Below are positions 51,350 to 61,051 of a stretch of DNA of 64,000 nucleotides, piece by piece. A program made the position numbers and the translations under genes. The notes under the pieces are model-generated. The model had not been told where the DNA came from and made no database searches. It was given only the letters and a program-made list of their open reading frames with translations. Origin of the DNA: an uncultured Erythrobacter sp. (GTDB taxonomy: Bacteria; Pseudomonadota; Alphaproteobacteria; Sphingomonadales; Sphingomonadaceae); the NCBI GenBank assembly GCA_947488155.1, contig CANKYK010000002.1, positions 936,001 through 1,000,000 of the forward strand. Direction: 5' to 3'. Position 1 is the stretch's first letter; each line of letters opens with the position of its first letter.

Positions 51350-52788
51350 TTAAGCTGACTGAACAGGCTCTTGGCAAAGCCTGTAAGCGTGTCATCGCGG
51401 GCGCCCATGATCACAATCCGGTCACCCGGCTGAGCGATTTCGACAATATGCGTGCCGCAATCTTCGCGCGCTGCAATGTGCCTGGCTGATCCGCCAGCAT
51501 CCTCGATCAACTTAATGATCCGCTCAGTGCCTTCGCTGCGGTCGACCCTTCCGCCGTAGTAAACTGGGTCGCACATTACGGTAATGTCGCCTGCATCAAG
51601 CTCGCGCGCGAAGGTTTCGGCCAATTCATCGCCCATCTGGCGAAGTGGGCCATATCCGTGGGGCTGGAAGAAGGCGATTACTCGGCCAGGCGTGCCCTTC
51701 AAAGTGCGCAATGTGGCGGCGCATTTTTCCGGATTATGGCCGAAATCATCGATCACGGTGATGCCGCTAGGGCTGGTGCCGATCACGTCAAAACGGCGAG
51801 CCAGGCCTTGAAACTGATTGAGAGCAGCCACAGCATCCGCCACCGAAATCCCCGCCGCGTTTGCCGCAGAAATTGCCGCCAAAGCGTTGGAAAGGTTGTG
51901 CAACCCAGGCATTGGCAGAGTTAGCGCCGCAGCCTCGTTCGCGCGGCTGTCGATCACCTTGGCTTGAAGCGTGAAGGGGCCTTCGACAACCGAGCCTGCC
52001 TCGACGGTGATATCAACGTGCGGATGGTCCACCGCGAAGGAGATCATCTGCCCCTTGCCATCGGTCATGCTGGCTTGGCCAAGTTTGCGCGCCTCGTCAT
52101 TGTCGAAATTGACGACGCCGCAGCCTGATGATGCGAGGTAATTGCCAAACAGATCGCGCAATTCTTCGAGGCTCTTATGGTCGAGGCTGACGTTGAGAAG
52201 CACGCCTATGGTGGGGCGGTAGAGCGCGATGGAGCCATCGCTTTCATCCACTTCGCTGACGAAAATTTCTGGGCGGCCAACACGCGCGCTCGCGAACTGA
52301 TTGTCCGCTGCGATGAAGTTCTTCATCACCGCGCCGTTCATGATCGTCGGATCATAATCCTGAGCGGCCAGAATTGTGCCGATCATGCCAGTAACAGTCG
52401 ATTTGCCGGATGTGCCGCCAATCGCGACCGAATATCCCGCTTGGTTGAACAGCATCGCGAGCACTTCGGCCCGGGTCAGTCGCTCACATCCCAGCTCTTT
52501 AGCGCGCGCAGCATCAGGAACAGTGTCTTCAACCGCGGCAGAGGCGACCAAGACCTGATTGCTTGATGTCAGGCCGCTGCCATCCTGCGCGTGCAAGGTG
52601 AAACCATTGCTCGCAAGCCATGCAAACTTCTCCGGCGTGCGTCCCTGATCATAGGATCGGTCAGAGCCAGCGACTTCGCAGCCCATGCCGCGCAGGATTT
52701 GTGCGAGCGGAAGCATGCCAGATCCGCCGATGCCGCAAAAAAAGAATGGCCGCTGTGTCAGCGCCGCTTGATCGATCCCTTTGCCCAT
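51346..52788 (-). CDS. Mur ligase family protein, MurC/Mpl-like
   Basis: The start at 52788 gives 480 residues. An N-terminal UDP-sugar-binding glycine motif (FFCGIGGSGM) is followed by the ATP loop GGTSGKST (124-131), EVDESDGSI, and a C-terminal domain with the VIDDFGHNPEKCAATL motif. MurC and Mpl typically have GTHGKTT in the loop, so this SGKS version is unusual. Divergent and next to LD-carboxypeptidase, it is more likely the recycling ligase that re-attaches muropeptides to UDP-MurNAc, or a paralogue of it, than the biosynthetic MurC. That is inference from context. Confidence 0.75.
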   Translation of the reverse strand: MGKGIDQAALTQRPFFFCGIGGSGMLPLAQILRGMGCEVAGSDRSYDQGRTPEKFAWLASNGFTLHAQDGSGLTSSNQVLVASAAVEDTVPDAARAKELGCERLTRAEVLAMLFNQAGYSVAIGGTSGKSTVTGMIGTILAAQDYDPTIMNGAVMKNFIAADNQFASARVGRPEIFVSEVDESDGSIALYRPTIGVLLNVSLDHKSLEELRDLFGNYLASSGCGVVNFDNDEARKLGQASMTDGKGQMISFAVDHPHVDITVEAGSVVEGPFTLQAKVIDSRANEAAALTLPMPGLHNLSNALAAISAANAAGISVADAVAALNQFQGLARRFDVIGTSPSGITVIDDFGHNPEKCAATLRTLKGTPGRVIAFFQPHGYGPLRQMGDELAETFARELDAGDITVMCDPVYYGGRVDRSEGTERIIKLIEDAGGSARHIAAREDCGTHIVEIAQPGDRIVIMGARDDTLTGFAKSLFSQLK

Positions 52789-52843
52789 GCGAACCACCGC
52801 TATTAAGATGTGACTGTCAAAACAAGGGGCTTGGTTGGGCCGT

Positions 52844-53674
52844 ATGACGAATATTGCGATTTGCGCCCCGGCGACGCCGATCACTCGCGAGCAAGCGGAT
52901 GCCTTGAATGAGCTGGTGGCGGCCGAGTTCCCGATGCACAATGTCACGTTCCATGATCAGTGCTTTGAATTGTATGGTCATTTTGCTGGCCCTGACCTGA
53001 GGCGGCTAGAGGCGCTGCTCGAATGCGCGAATGATCCCGCCTATGATGCGGTGTGGTTTGCGAAGGGGGGCTATGGCTCCAACCGGATTGCAGAGGCCGC
53101 AGTGGCGCAGATGAATGCCTCGGCTCGGTCCAAGACCTATGTCGGTTTTTCAGATGCAGGCTATTTGCTTGCCGCGCTTTATCGCCATGGGATTGGCCAG
53201 AGCGTCCACGGCTCTATGCCGGTCAGTGCGCGCAGCGAAGGCGGGCGCGAGGCTGTACGCCGGGTCCTGCGCTGGTTTGCGGGCGATAACAGCGGGCTGG
53301 AACCAAGTGTTGATGGCAAGACCCCAGTGGTCGCCTTCAACCTGATCACCCTGTCAATGATCGCGGGCACGCCGATGATGCCCGATCTGCCTGGCCATGT
53401 GGTGATGGTAGAGGAGGTGAGCGAGCATCTCTATTCAATCGATCGACTGTTCTTCAATTTGGCTGGGTCGCTGCCACGGGTCGCGGGATTGCGGCTTGGC
53501 TCGGTAACCAATGTGCCGGAAAACTACCGCGAATTCACCCAAAGCCCAGAGGAGATCGCCAAGTTCTGGTGCGCGCGCGCAGGCATACCCTATCTGGGCC
53601 GTGCTGAGATCGGCCACACCTCTGCCAACAGGGTTGTGCCGTTCGGTCTTGCCAGCCCATCAAAGGCTTCGTAA
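52844..53674 (+). CDS. ldcA: LD-carboxypeptidase (LdcA, family S66)
   Basis: Starting at 52844 the enzyme is 276 residues long. The nucleophile serine is S103 in YVGFSDAGY, and the acidic and histidine members of the S66 triad lie in VMVEEVSEHLYSIDR and GHTSANRVVP. LdcA removes the terminal D-alanine from muropeptide tetrapeptides in the cytoplasm so that the tripeptide can be reused. It is divergent from the Mur ligase gene across 55 bases, a pairing that points to murein recycling together with the AmpG-like permeases at the left end. Confidence 0.9.
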   Translation: MTNIAICAPATPITREQADALNELVAAEFPMHNVTFHDQCFELYGHFAGPDLRRLEALLECANDPAYDAVWFAKGGYGSNRIAEAAVAQMNASARSKTYVGFSDAGYLLAALYRHGIGQSVHGSMPVSARSEGGREAVRRVLRWFAGDNSGLEPSVDGKTPVVAFNLITLSMIAGTPMMPDLPGHVVMVEEVSEHLYSIDRLFFNLAGSLPRVAGLRLGSVTNVPENYREFTQSPEEIAKFWCARAGIPYLGRAEIGHTSANRVVPFGLASPSKAS

Positions 53675-53702
53675 CCGCGCGGGCTGAAGAGGAGTTTCTT
53701 AA

Positions 53703-54641
53703 ATGCGAGCATTCGTTTTTCCGGGACAGGGCAGCCAAAAGGTCGGCATGGGCACAGAGCTAGCAGAAGCGAGCGCTGCGGCGCGCGCCGTGTTTGAGGA
53801 AGTGGATGAGGCTTTGTCTCTGAACCTGTCCGCGATCATGGCCGAAGGGCCGGCAGATGCGCTGACGCTCACGGAGAATGCCCAGCCAGCGATCATGGCC
53901 AATGCCATTGCAACCCTGCGCGTACTCGAAACTGAGTTCGGCGTATCACTGACCGAGGCGGGCGATTGTGTCGCAGGCCATTCGCTTGGCGAATACACGG
54001 CGCTCTGCGCGATTGGCGCATTCTCGCTGGCGGACACGGCGCGGCTATTGAAACTCCGCGGCAGCGCCATGCAGGCGGCGGTTCCCGTGGGCGAGGGCGC
54101 GATGGCGGCCCTGCTCGGCGCAGATATTGAGAAAGCAAGCGCATTGGCCGCCGCTGCGGCCGACGGCGAAGTGTGCGAGATCGCGAATGACAATGATCCG
54201 GGTCAGGTGGTTATCTCCGGCCAGAAAGGCGCGGTAGAGCGCGCTGTCAGCATGGTGAAGGATCATGGGATCAAACGCGGCGTATTGCTGCCCGTATCCG
54301 CGCCGTTCCACTGCTCGATGATGCAACCTGCCGCTGACCGCATGGCAGAGGCTTTGGCCGCGACGCCTCCCGGCGCGTTGGCGCTGCCACTCTATGCCAA
54401 TGTCACCGCGTCCAAAGTGACCGATCCAGCCGAGGAGCAAAAGCTGCTGGTTGAGCAGGTCACCGGGCGCGTACGCTGGCGCGAAAGTGTAGCGCAAATG
54501 CACAGCGACGGCGTGAATGAGTTTGTTGAACTGGGCGGCAAAGTGCTTGCCCCAATGATCCGAAAGATTGCAGGCGAGGCAGAAACCGCCAGCCTCGTTA
54601 CCATGGAAGACCTCGAAGGTTTTGCGAAGGAGCACACATAA
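53703..54641 (+). CDS. fabD: Malonyl-CoA-ACP transacylase
   Basis: The protein is 312 residues long. The N-terminal AFVFPGQGSQKVGMG is family-typical. The acyl serine is S94 in AGHSLGEYTA, and the catalytic histidine is H203 in PVSAPFHCSMM. It transfers malonyl groups to acyl carrier protein for fatty acid synthesis. Its stop and the fabG start share one base, so both are made together. The usual acpP and fabF neighbours are not present downstream; dnaN follows instead. Confidence 0.97.
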   Translation: MRAFVFPGQGSQKVGMGTELAEASAAARAVFEEVDEALSLNLSAIMAEGPADALTLTENAQPAIMANAIATLRVLETEFGVSLTEAGDCVAGHSLGEYTALCAIGAFSLADTARLLKLRGSAMQAAVPVGEGAMAALLGADIEKASALAAAAADGEVCEIANDNDPGQVVISGQKGAVERAVSMVKDHGIKRGVLLPVSAPFHCSMMQPAADRMAEALAATPPGALALPLYANVTASKVTDPAEEQKLLVEQVTGRVRWRESVAQMHSDGVNEFVELGGKVLAPMIRKIAGEAETASLVTMEDLEGFAKEHT

Positions 54642-55393
54642 TGTTTTCACTCAGCGGAATGAACGCTCTGGTCACGGGCGCGAGCGGCGGCATTGGCTCA
54701 TCGATCGCGATGGCGCTGGCCAGTCAAGGCGCGCGTGTCGCATTGTCGGGCTCTAACGGTGACAAGCTGCGCGCATTCAGGGAACAGATGATCGATGAAA
54801 TCGGCGGCGATCACGTTGAGATTACCTGCAACCTGTCCGACAGCACCCAGGTTGAGGAATTGATCCCAGCCACGCTCGATACGCTCGGCGGGATCGACAT
54901 TCTGGTGAACAACGCCGGGATCACTCGCGATAACCTTGCCATGCGGATGAAGGATGAGGAATGGGATCAAGTGATCTCGGTCAATCTCGAGGCCGCAATG
55001 CGCCTGATGCGCGCCAGCGCACGGCCGATGATGAAGGCGCGATTTGGCCGCATTATCAACATCACCAGCGTAGTCGGCAGCACCGGTAACCCCGGACAAA
55101 TGAACTATGCCGCGGCCAAAGCGGGGCTGACGGGCCTGACCAAGAGTTTCGCGCAAGAGGTTGCCTCGCGCGGGATCACTGCCAATTGCGTGGCACCGGG
55201 CTTTATCCGCACCGCGATGACGGCGGAATTACCTGACGCTCAGAAAGACGCGCTCAATGCCCGTATTCCTACGGGCAAAATGGGTGAGGGCACTGATATT
55301 GGTGCGGCTGTGGCTTATCTGGCGAGCCGCGAGGCTGGCTATGTTACCGGCGAGACGCTGCACGTGAACGGCGGCATGGCGATGCTCGGGTAA
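54641..55393 (+). CDS. fabG: 3-oxoacyl-ACP reductase FabG
   Basis: This 250-residue short-chain dehydrogenase has the cofactor loop VTGASGGIGSS (11-21). The active site is N114-S143-Y156-K160, with YAAAK at 156-160 and NNAGITRDNLAMRM, which is very typical of FabG. It reduces 3-oxoacyl-ACP with NADPH. It shares one base with fabD. A small six-pair hairpin (55409-55425) after the stop lacks a T-run and is a poor terminator. Confidence 0.96.
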   Translation: MFSLSGMNALVTGASGGIGSSIAMALASQGARVALSGSNGDKLRAFREQMIDEIGGDHVEITCNLSDSTQVEELIPATLDTLGGIDILVNNAGITRDNLAMRMKDEEWDQVISVNLEAAMRLMRASARPMMKARFGRIINITSVVGSTGNPGQMNYAAAKAGLTGLTKSFAQEVASRGITANCVAPGFIRTAMTAELPDAQKDALNARIPTGKMGEGTDIGAAVAYLASREAGYVTGETLHVNGGMAMLG

Positions 55394-55589
55394 CTCACTC
55401 GTGCGGGCGGCCGTTGCTGACGGCCATTGTCTGGTAAACGGGCCGTTATCCCCAAGGAATCGCCGCAGGTAACACCCCAAGCTTGCCCGTGGGTTCAGCC
55501 CCGCTAAGGTCTTCCGAGGAATTCCGGCGCGATTGGGCGATTCCTGCCCTTAGAGCGCGTCATGCAAAGTAAGGGTAATAGGCTAAGCA

Positions 55590-56717
55590 ATGAAGGCTAC
55601 GATCGAACGCGCGACGCTCCTGCGTTGTCTCTCCCATGTTCAGTCGGTTGTTGAACGCCGCAACACCATTCCGATCCTGTCCAACGTCCTGATCGATGCC
55701 AGCGATGGCGGCAGTGTGAAGGTGATGGCGACCGATCTCGATCTGCAGGTCGTTGAAACCATGGCCGCCGCTTCGGTCGAAGGGGCAGGGGCGATCACCG
55801 TTTCCGCGCACCTGTTGTTCGATATTGCGCGCAAGCTGCCAGAGGGCAGCCAGGTCAGCCTGGAAACGGCGGAAAACCGGATGGAAGTGAAGGCAGGCCG
55901 TAGCCGTTTTAAGCTGCCAACCCTGCCGCGCGATGACTTCCCTGTGATCGTCGAAGGCGATCTGCCGACCAGTTTTGAGCTGCCGGCTCGCACTTTGGCA
56001 GAGATGATTGACCGGACCCGGTTTGCCATCTCCACCGAGGAAACCCGCTATTACCTCAACGGCATTTTCCTGCACGTGACCGATGATGATGAGCCCGTGC
56101 TTAAGGCTGCTGCGACCGATGGCCACCGACTTGCGCGCTTTACTCTGGCCCGTCCAGAAGGTGCAGAGGGCATGCCGGACGTCATCGTACCGCGTAAAGC
56201 GGTTGCGGAGCTGCGCAAGCTGCTGGAAGAGGCGATGGACGGCAATGTCCAGATCGACTTGTCGGCAAGCAAAGTTCGCTTCACGCTCGGCGGAGAGGGC
56301 GGCGTTGTCCTGACCTCTAAGCTTATCGACGGCACCTTCCCAGATTACAGCCGGGTTATCCCGACCGGGAATGATAAGCTGCTCAAGCTTGATCCGAAGA
56401 GCTTCTTTGACGGTGTTGACCGGGTTGCGACCATCGCAACAGAGAAAACGCGTGCAGTCAAAATGGGTCTCGATACCGACCGGGTCACCCTGTCAGTGAC
56501 ATCACCTGACAATGGCACCGCGGCGGAGGAGCTGGCTGGTGAATACAAGTCTGAAGGCTTTGAGATTGGCTTTAACGCCAATTACTTGAAGGACATTCTT
56601 AGCCAGATCGACAGCGACACGGTTGAGCTGCACCTGGCCGATGCCGGGGCGCCGACTCTGATCCGTAAGGATGATAAGTCGCCGGCTCTGTATGTCCTGA
56701 TGCCAATGCGTGTCTAA
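55590..56717 (+). CDS. dnaN: DNA polymerase III beta clamp
   Basis: The sliding clamp is 375 residues long with three similar domains. Family motifs include LLRCLSHVQSVVERRNTIPILSNVLI, YLNGIFLHVTDDDEPVLKAAATDGHRLA, FPDYSRVIP and the C-terminal APTLIRKDDKSPALYVLMPMRV. The last residues bind polymerase peptides. dnaA and oriC features are not next to it, as is common in alphaproteobacteria. Its stop codon overlaps the start of the following small lipoprotein gene. Confidence 0.97.
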   Translation: MKATIERATLLRCLSHVQSVVERRNTIPILSNVLIDASDGGSVKVMATDLDLQVVETMAAASVEGAGAITVSAHLLFDIARKLPEGSQVSLETAENRMEVKAGRSRFKLPTLPRDDFPVIVEGDLPTSFELPARTLAEMIDRTRFAISTEETRYYLNGIFLHVTDDDEPVLKAAATDGHRLARFTLARPEGAEGMPDVIVPRKAVAELRKLLEEAMDGNVQIDLSASKVRFTLGGEGGVVLTSKLIDGTFPDYSRVIPTGNDKLLKLDPKSFFDGVDRVATIATEKTRAVKMGLDTDRVTLSVTSPDNGTAAEELAGEYKSEGFEIGFNANYLKDILSQIDSDTVELHLADAGAPTLIRKDDKSPALYVLMPMRV

Positions 56718-57052
56718 TGCCGCGTTTTTTCATGATTGCTATTGTCACGCTGACGGTGTCTGGCTGCGATGAGGCGTCAGAAGTGGTCTTGCCTGACCAC
56801 ACAATTGAGACTTCGTCTCTCGCGCCCAGAGACGGTATGAGGGTTCAGGTAAACACGAATATTGTCCTGACTGATGCGGAGTGTGAGACGTTGATTGCCG
56901 AGTATTCCGATCAAGCTGAGCCAGATGGCCAAGTCTCTGTTCACATGCCAAGCGCAGCGTTTGACAATCAGATCTTACCGTTCTGCGTGGATAATTTTGA
57001 AGGCGAAGGCGTCACATTCAATAGGACAATGTTCGGCCAGCCAGCGGACTGA
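56717..57052 (+). CDS. Small putative lipoprotein after dnaN
   Basis: This 111-residue protein starts with a short signal and lipobox (VSGC, Cys near residue 17). The mature part is acidic with one cysteine pair (DAECETL and PFCVDNF). No known family is recognised. Its first base is the last base of the dnaN stop, and the glutathione transferase gene begins immediately after its stop, so it lies in a tight run but has no clear link to replication. Confidence 0.6.
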   Translation: MPRFFMIAIVTLTVSGCDEASEVVLPDHTIETSSLAPRDGMRVQVNTNIVLTDAECETLIAEYSDQAEPDGQVSVHMPSAAFDNQILPFCVDNFEGEGVTFNRTMFGQPAD

Positions 57053-57679
57053 ATGCCTGCCCAAGTCCGCATCTTTGGAACTGTCATTTCGACTTACACG
57101 CGGATCGTAGAAATCACGTGTGAGGAGGCTGACCTGTCGCACGAAGTCACCCCGACGCCTGCGCAAAGCCCGCAAAACCGCCATCCATTCGGCAAAATCC
57201 CGGTGGTTGAGGTTGATGAGCTGGAGCTCATTGAGAGCGTCGCCATCGCGCAATATCTCGACAATGCGCATAACGACGGCGCCCTTCAACCCACCAATCC
57301 GGCGGCACGAGCGGTGATGGATAAATGGGTCGCAATCGCCAATAACTACCTGTTTCCACTGTTTGAAATTGGTCTGGTAATGCCATGGATCATGCACCGC
57401 TACGCCGGACATCCCCTGGATCAGGCAAAGATTGAGCGCGCGCTTCCTCAAATCAGCCGGGCGCTTGGCTTCCTAGAAGCGGAGATCGACAAGGATGGTG
57501 CCTGGACCGGCGAGCCATTCGATCTGGCTGATGTGTTTCTGTACCCCATACTGCGCGGTTTGGAGATGACCCCGCAAGGTGCGGTGGGCATTGAGCAATG
57601 CGATGGCCTCCAGCAGTGGATGCGCATGTGCGAAAAACGTCCCTCAATCGCCTCAACGCGGTGGGAAAGCGAGCCGTGA
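57053..57679 (+). CDS. Glutathione S-transferase family protein
   Basis: This 208-residue protein has the thioredoxin-like first half ending in HPFGKIPVVEVDELELIESVAIAQYLDNA, the glutathione site. The helical second half has the FDLADVFLYPILRGLEM pattern. Its opening RIFGTVISTYTRIVEITCEEA has Ser/Thr at the catalytic position. It starts one base after the small lipoprotein gene stop. It differs from the transferase gene at 50402, so the two are not recent copies. Confidence 0.83.
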   Translation: MPAQVRIFGTVISTYTRIVEITCEEADLSHEVTPTPAQSPQNRHPFGKIPVVEVDELELIESVAIAQYLDNAHNDGALQPTNPAARAVMDKWVAIANNYLFPLFEIGLVMPWIMHRYAGHPLDQAKIERALPQISRALGFLEAEIDKDGAWTGEPFDLADVFLYPILRGLEMTPQGAVGIEQCDGLQQWMRMCEKRPSIASTRWESEP

Positions 57680-57713
57680 TCGTCTAGCATGCCGCGTAAA
57701 GAGGAGATCAGTC

Positions 57714-58802
57714 ATGACAGTCCAACAAGTCCACGTTCGCAAGGATGAACTCACTAACGCCGCCCTTGTTGAGGTCGACAATGGAGAGCTTGCCAGCGGC
57801 GCAGTTCGGCTCGAAATTGAGAGCTTCTCTGTCACGGCCAACAACATCACCTATGCGGTGGTCGGCGACGGCTTTGGCTATTGGAATTTCTTCCCCGCGC
57901 CGGAGGGCAGCGGCATTGTACCAATGTGGGGACATGCAAAAGTCGCCCAAAGCAATTCTGAGGATTTTGCAGTGGGCGAGCGGGTCTATGGATACCTGCC
58001 AATGGCAACGCACCTCGACGTGATCCCGGGCAATGTGTCGGCCGGCAGCTTTATCGACACCACCGATTATCGCCAGCCAATGAGCCCAGTTTACAATCAA
58101 TACTCGCGCCTCGCCGCCGATCCGGAGCATGACGCGAGCAAAGAGGCCGAGCGGATGATCTATGGCCCGCTGTTCAAAACGGGCTTCATCATCGACTATT
58201 TCATGCGCAACAACCAATGGTTCGGGGCCGAGCAGGTGATCCTGACCAGCGCATCGTCAAAGACGGCCATGGGCCTCGCCAGCGTCGCGCAGCAGAATTC
58301 TCCAAATGTGAAGCGCGTCGGTTTGACCTCGCCGGGCAATGTCGAATTTGTCGAGAGCACAGGGCTTTACGACAAGGTCTGCTCCTATGACGAGGTCGCC
58401 ATGCTCAGCCTGCTGCCAGCGGTCGTGGTGGACTTTGCCGGCAACGCGGGACTGCTCGCGAAAATTCACGAGCATTTTTCCGATGCGCTGAAATACTCAT
58501 GCCTCGTCGGCGCGACCCATATTGAGGAACGCGGCGAGGGCGGAATGCGCGCGGATCGCGGGCTACCCGGGCCAAAGCCGACTTTGTTCTTCGCGCCTGA
58601 TCACTTCGTGTCGTTCTTTAAGGAACACGACCCTGCCGATGGCGGGGCGATGATTGCCAAAACATGGCACGGCTTCCTTGGCGCGGTGGATGGCTCGGTC
58701 AAGATCGAGAAGCATTCCGGCCTGGAGGCTGCGCGCACGACCTATCTCGAAATGGTGGGCGGTCATGTCGATCCAGCCAAGGGCATAGTAATCGAGCCAT
58801 AA
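57714..58802 (+). CDS. DUF2855 family protein (quinone oxidoreductase-like fold)
   Basis: The start at 57714 follows an AGAGGAGATC site and gives 362 residues. The sequence FSVTANNITYAVVGDGFGYWNFFPAPEG is typical of DUF2855, a family related in fold to medium-chain dehydrogenases. A degenerate cofactor region (VILTSASSKTAMGLASVA) replaces the Rossmann glycine motif. No function has been shown for the family. It may be in one transcript with the preceding transferase gene, 34 bases upstream. Confidence 0.85.
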   Translation: MTVQQVHVRKDELTNAALVEVDNGELASGAVRLEIESFSVTANNITYAVVGDGFGYWNFFPAPEGSGIVPMWGHAKVAQSNSEDFAVGERVYGYLPMATHLDVIPGNVSAGSFIDTTDYRQPMSPVYNQYSRLAADPEHDASKEAERMIYGPLFKTGFIIDYFMRNNQWFGAEQVILTSASSKTAMGLASVAQQNSPNVKRVGLTSPGNVEFVESTGLYDKVCSYDEVAMLSLLPAVVVDFAGNAGLLAKIHEHFSDALKYSCLVGATHIEERGEGGMRADRGLPGPKPTLFFAPDHFVSFFKEHDPADGGAMIAKTWHGFLGAVDGSVKIEKHSGLEAARTTYLEMVGGHVDPAKGIVIEP

Positions 58803-58814
58803 AGGGTAGTCGCA

Positions 58815-59201
58815 ATGTTTGAGGGACCCAGCCTTCTCCGCATCGCGTATGCAGCAAACATTCTGATCCTGGTGCCGGTCGCTTCGAGCATGTTCTTCAG
58901 CGGCGGCACCTCCGGTGTGTTCGAAGGTAAGGTTCCTGACAGCGAGGGGTTGCGTTTGCTCGTCGGAAGCCTGTGGTTCGCAATTCTTTTGGGTTCGGCT
59001 GCGGGACTGGCTTTGCCCGCGATTTTTGCTCCACTGCTGCTGGTGCAAATCGTTTACAAGGCGACATGGCTAATCACCTATGTGTGGCCCAATCGCGACG
59101 ATCCGGGTGTGCCGATGGGTATTAGCGTCATCTTCCTCGGAATTGTTCTCACATATCCGCTGCTGTTGTGGTTTTCGGGCGTCTGGCGCGCCGCTGAGTA
59201 G
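58815..59201 (+). CDS. Hypothetical membrane protein
   Basis: This 128-residue protein has four hydrophobic spans (about 10-27, 45-58, 60-83 and 103-122), with a polar loop FEGKVPDSEGLR. No family is recognised. It begins 12 bases after the DUF2855 gene and converges on the amidohydrolase gene with eight bases between the ends. Confidence 0.6.
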   Translation: MFEGPSLLRIAYAANILILVPVASSMFFSGGTSGVFEGKVPDSEGLRLLVGSLWFAILLGSAAGLALPAIFAPLLLVQIVYKATWLITYVWPNRDDPGVPMGISVIFLGIVLTYPLLLWFSGVWRAAE

Positions 59202-59209
59202 GGCGCGTC

Positions 59210-60976
59210 TTACTCCGCCGCTTCAGCCAGCTCGGCTCGTTGCGGGCCGCGGATGAGGCCGCCGGGTGCTTCTCCAGTCCATTTGCCCTCTCGGAAGGTC
59301 ACCACGCCGTTCTTGATCGTATAGGCGTAACCGTCTGCCTTTTGCAGCAGACGTTTGCCGCCAGCAGGTAGGTCAAAGGCGAGCCATGGGCGGCCCAGCT
59401 TTAGGCGCTCAATATCGATGACGTTAAGATCCGCGAGATAGCCTGGCGCGATTACACCGCGATCTTCCAGGCCATAGAGCACGGCGGTGTCGCGGCATTG
59501 TCGCTTGATCGCATGCTCAAGGCTGATCTTCCCGTCGCGTTTCCGGTCTCGCACCCAATGCTGCAGCATGAAGGTGGGCGAGGCAGCATCGCAAATAGTG
59601 CCGCAATGCGCGCCGCCATCGGACAGGGAATTCACCGTGTCATCGGCCCGTTGCAGGGGCAGCAGAAAGTCGAGATTACCATCGGCATAATTCAGGATGG
59701 GCAGGTAGATGAAGCCGGTCGCATCATCGCGGCACAGCATGTCATAGGCGTATTCCTGAGGATCGACGCCTGCCGAGATTGCCCGCGCATTCACGCTGGC
59801 GCTGGCATCCGGCTCATAGTCGAAATCGGGATCCATCTCATATTGCAGCGCCCATCCCTGGGAGATCACCATTACCACCTGGATGATGTCGGCCGGGGCC
59901 TCAGAATAGTCATTGGCCTCCGACAGAAGCTGAGCCTTAAAGGTGGGATCAAGCAGTTTTGCCTTCTGCTCGGGCCAAGCGAGATCTTTGATCTTCTGCC
60001 AGCTAGGACGGAAGGCGAAGGGGTTCACCGTCCCTTGCCACGCCATGATGATGCCATTTCCGCGCAGCGCGATCTGAGCAACGATGTTCGCGCCATTGTT
60101 GTTCTGCGCCCGCATTTCAGAGATTTGTTCTTCCAGAGGCAGCTCTTTGGCAATGGATTGCAGCGCGGCGAATGTGACCGGAATACCAGCCTCGCGGCTC
60201 AATTTCCCCATCCACTCAAACTCGTTCCAGTCTTTCTGCAGGTCGCTAGCCATCTCGAACACGGCATGGCCGCCGGCCGCCTGCGCACGTCCCATGGCAC
60301 GGCCAATTGCAACAAGCTCGTCAGCTGTGGCTGTTGTGCCGGGGACAAGCTCACCATCGACGGATTTATGCAGAACCGTGCGTGAGGTGGAGAAACCGAG
60401 CGCACCTGCGCGAACGCCTTCCTCAACGATCTTGCCCATCGCCTCAATGTCGTCATCGGTCGGGACCGCTCCGGGTTGCTCGCGGTCGCCCAACACATAA
60501 GCCCGCACTGCGCCGTGAGGCACATGTGTGCCGATATCCATGGTTCGCGGCAGCTTCTCTAGCGCATCAAGGTATTCGGGGAAGGTCTCCCAATCCCATG
60601 TAATGCCCTCAGCCAGAGCCGTGCCGGGAATGTCCTCCACTCCTTCCATCAGGCTGATCAGCCATTCGTGTCGATCCGGCTTGGCGGGCGCAAACCCAAC
60701 TCCGCAATTGCCCATCACGGCGGTGGTGACACCGTGCCAGCTAGATGGTGCCATTTCCTGGTCCCAGGTGGCCTGACCATCATAGTGAGTATGGATGTCG
60801 ACAAAGCCGGGCGTAACGATTTGTCCGCTGGCGTCGATCTCTTCCGCGGCGTCACCGTGAATGTCGCCAACTTGCACGATGATACCGTCGCGGACTGCCA
60901 CATCGCCTGCGAAGCTTTCAGCCCCGGTGCCATCGACAATAGTGCCGCCCCTGATGATCAGATCGAATGCTGGCAT
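59210..60976 (-). CDS. N-acyl-D-amino-acid deacylase-like amidohydrolase
   Basis: This 588-residue amidohydrolase of the D-aminoacylase type has the metal motif [14 protein letters not shown] (H62, H64) and the end [20 protein letters not shown] that forms the beta-sandwich. Members cleave N-acyl-D-amino acids, but several act on other substrates, so this is a family call. It starts 75 bases from the MFS gene, possibly in one leftward unit, and converges on the small membrane gene. Confidence 0.83.
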   Translation of the reverse strand: MPAFDLIIRGGTIVDGTGAESFAGDVAVRDGIIVQVGDIHGDAAEEIDASGQIVTPGFVDIHTHYDGQATWDQEMAPSSWHGVTTAVMGNCGVGFAPAKPDRHEWLISLMEGVEDIPGTALAEGITWDWETFPEYLDALEKLPRTMDIGTHVPHGAVRAYVLGDREQPGAVPTDDDIEAMGKIVEEGVRAGALGFSTSRTVLHKSVDGELVPGTTATADELVAIGRAMGRAQAAGGHAVFEMASDLQKDWNEFEWMGKLSREAGIPVTFAALQSIAKELPLEEQISEMRAQNNNGANIVAQIALRGNGIIMAWQGTVNPFAFRPSWQKIKDLAWPEQKAKLLDPTFKAQLLSEANDYSEAPADIIQVVMVISQGWALQYEMDPDFDYEPDASASVNARAISAGVDPQEYAYDMLCRDDATGFIYLPILNYADGNLDFLLPLQRADDTVNSLSDGGAHCGTICDAASPTFMLQHWVRDRKRDGKISLEHAIKRQCRDTAVLYGLEDRGVIAPGYLADLNVIDIERLKLGRPWLAFDLPAGGKRLLQKADGYAYTIKNGVVTFREGKWTGEAPGGLIRGPQRAELAEAAE

Positions 60977-61051
60977 GGTTCTCTCTCCTCTATGGAGAAC
61001 GAAAGTGTCTCAAGTGCAGAGCTATGTCCAGTGCATCATGGCATGATTAGC

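Noticed and set aside
55446..55454. TTATCCCCA upstream of dnaN, one base from a DnaA box
   Set aside because: It is a single copy with a mismatch, and no AT-rich stretch or box cluster indicates an origin.
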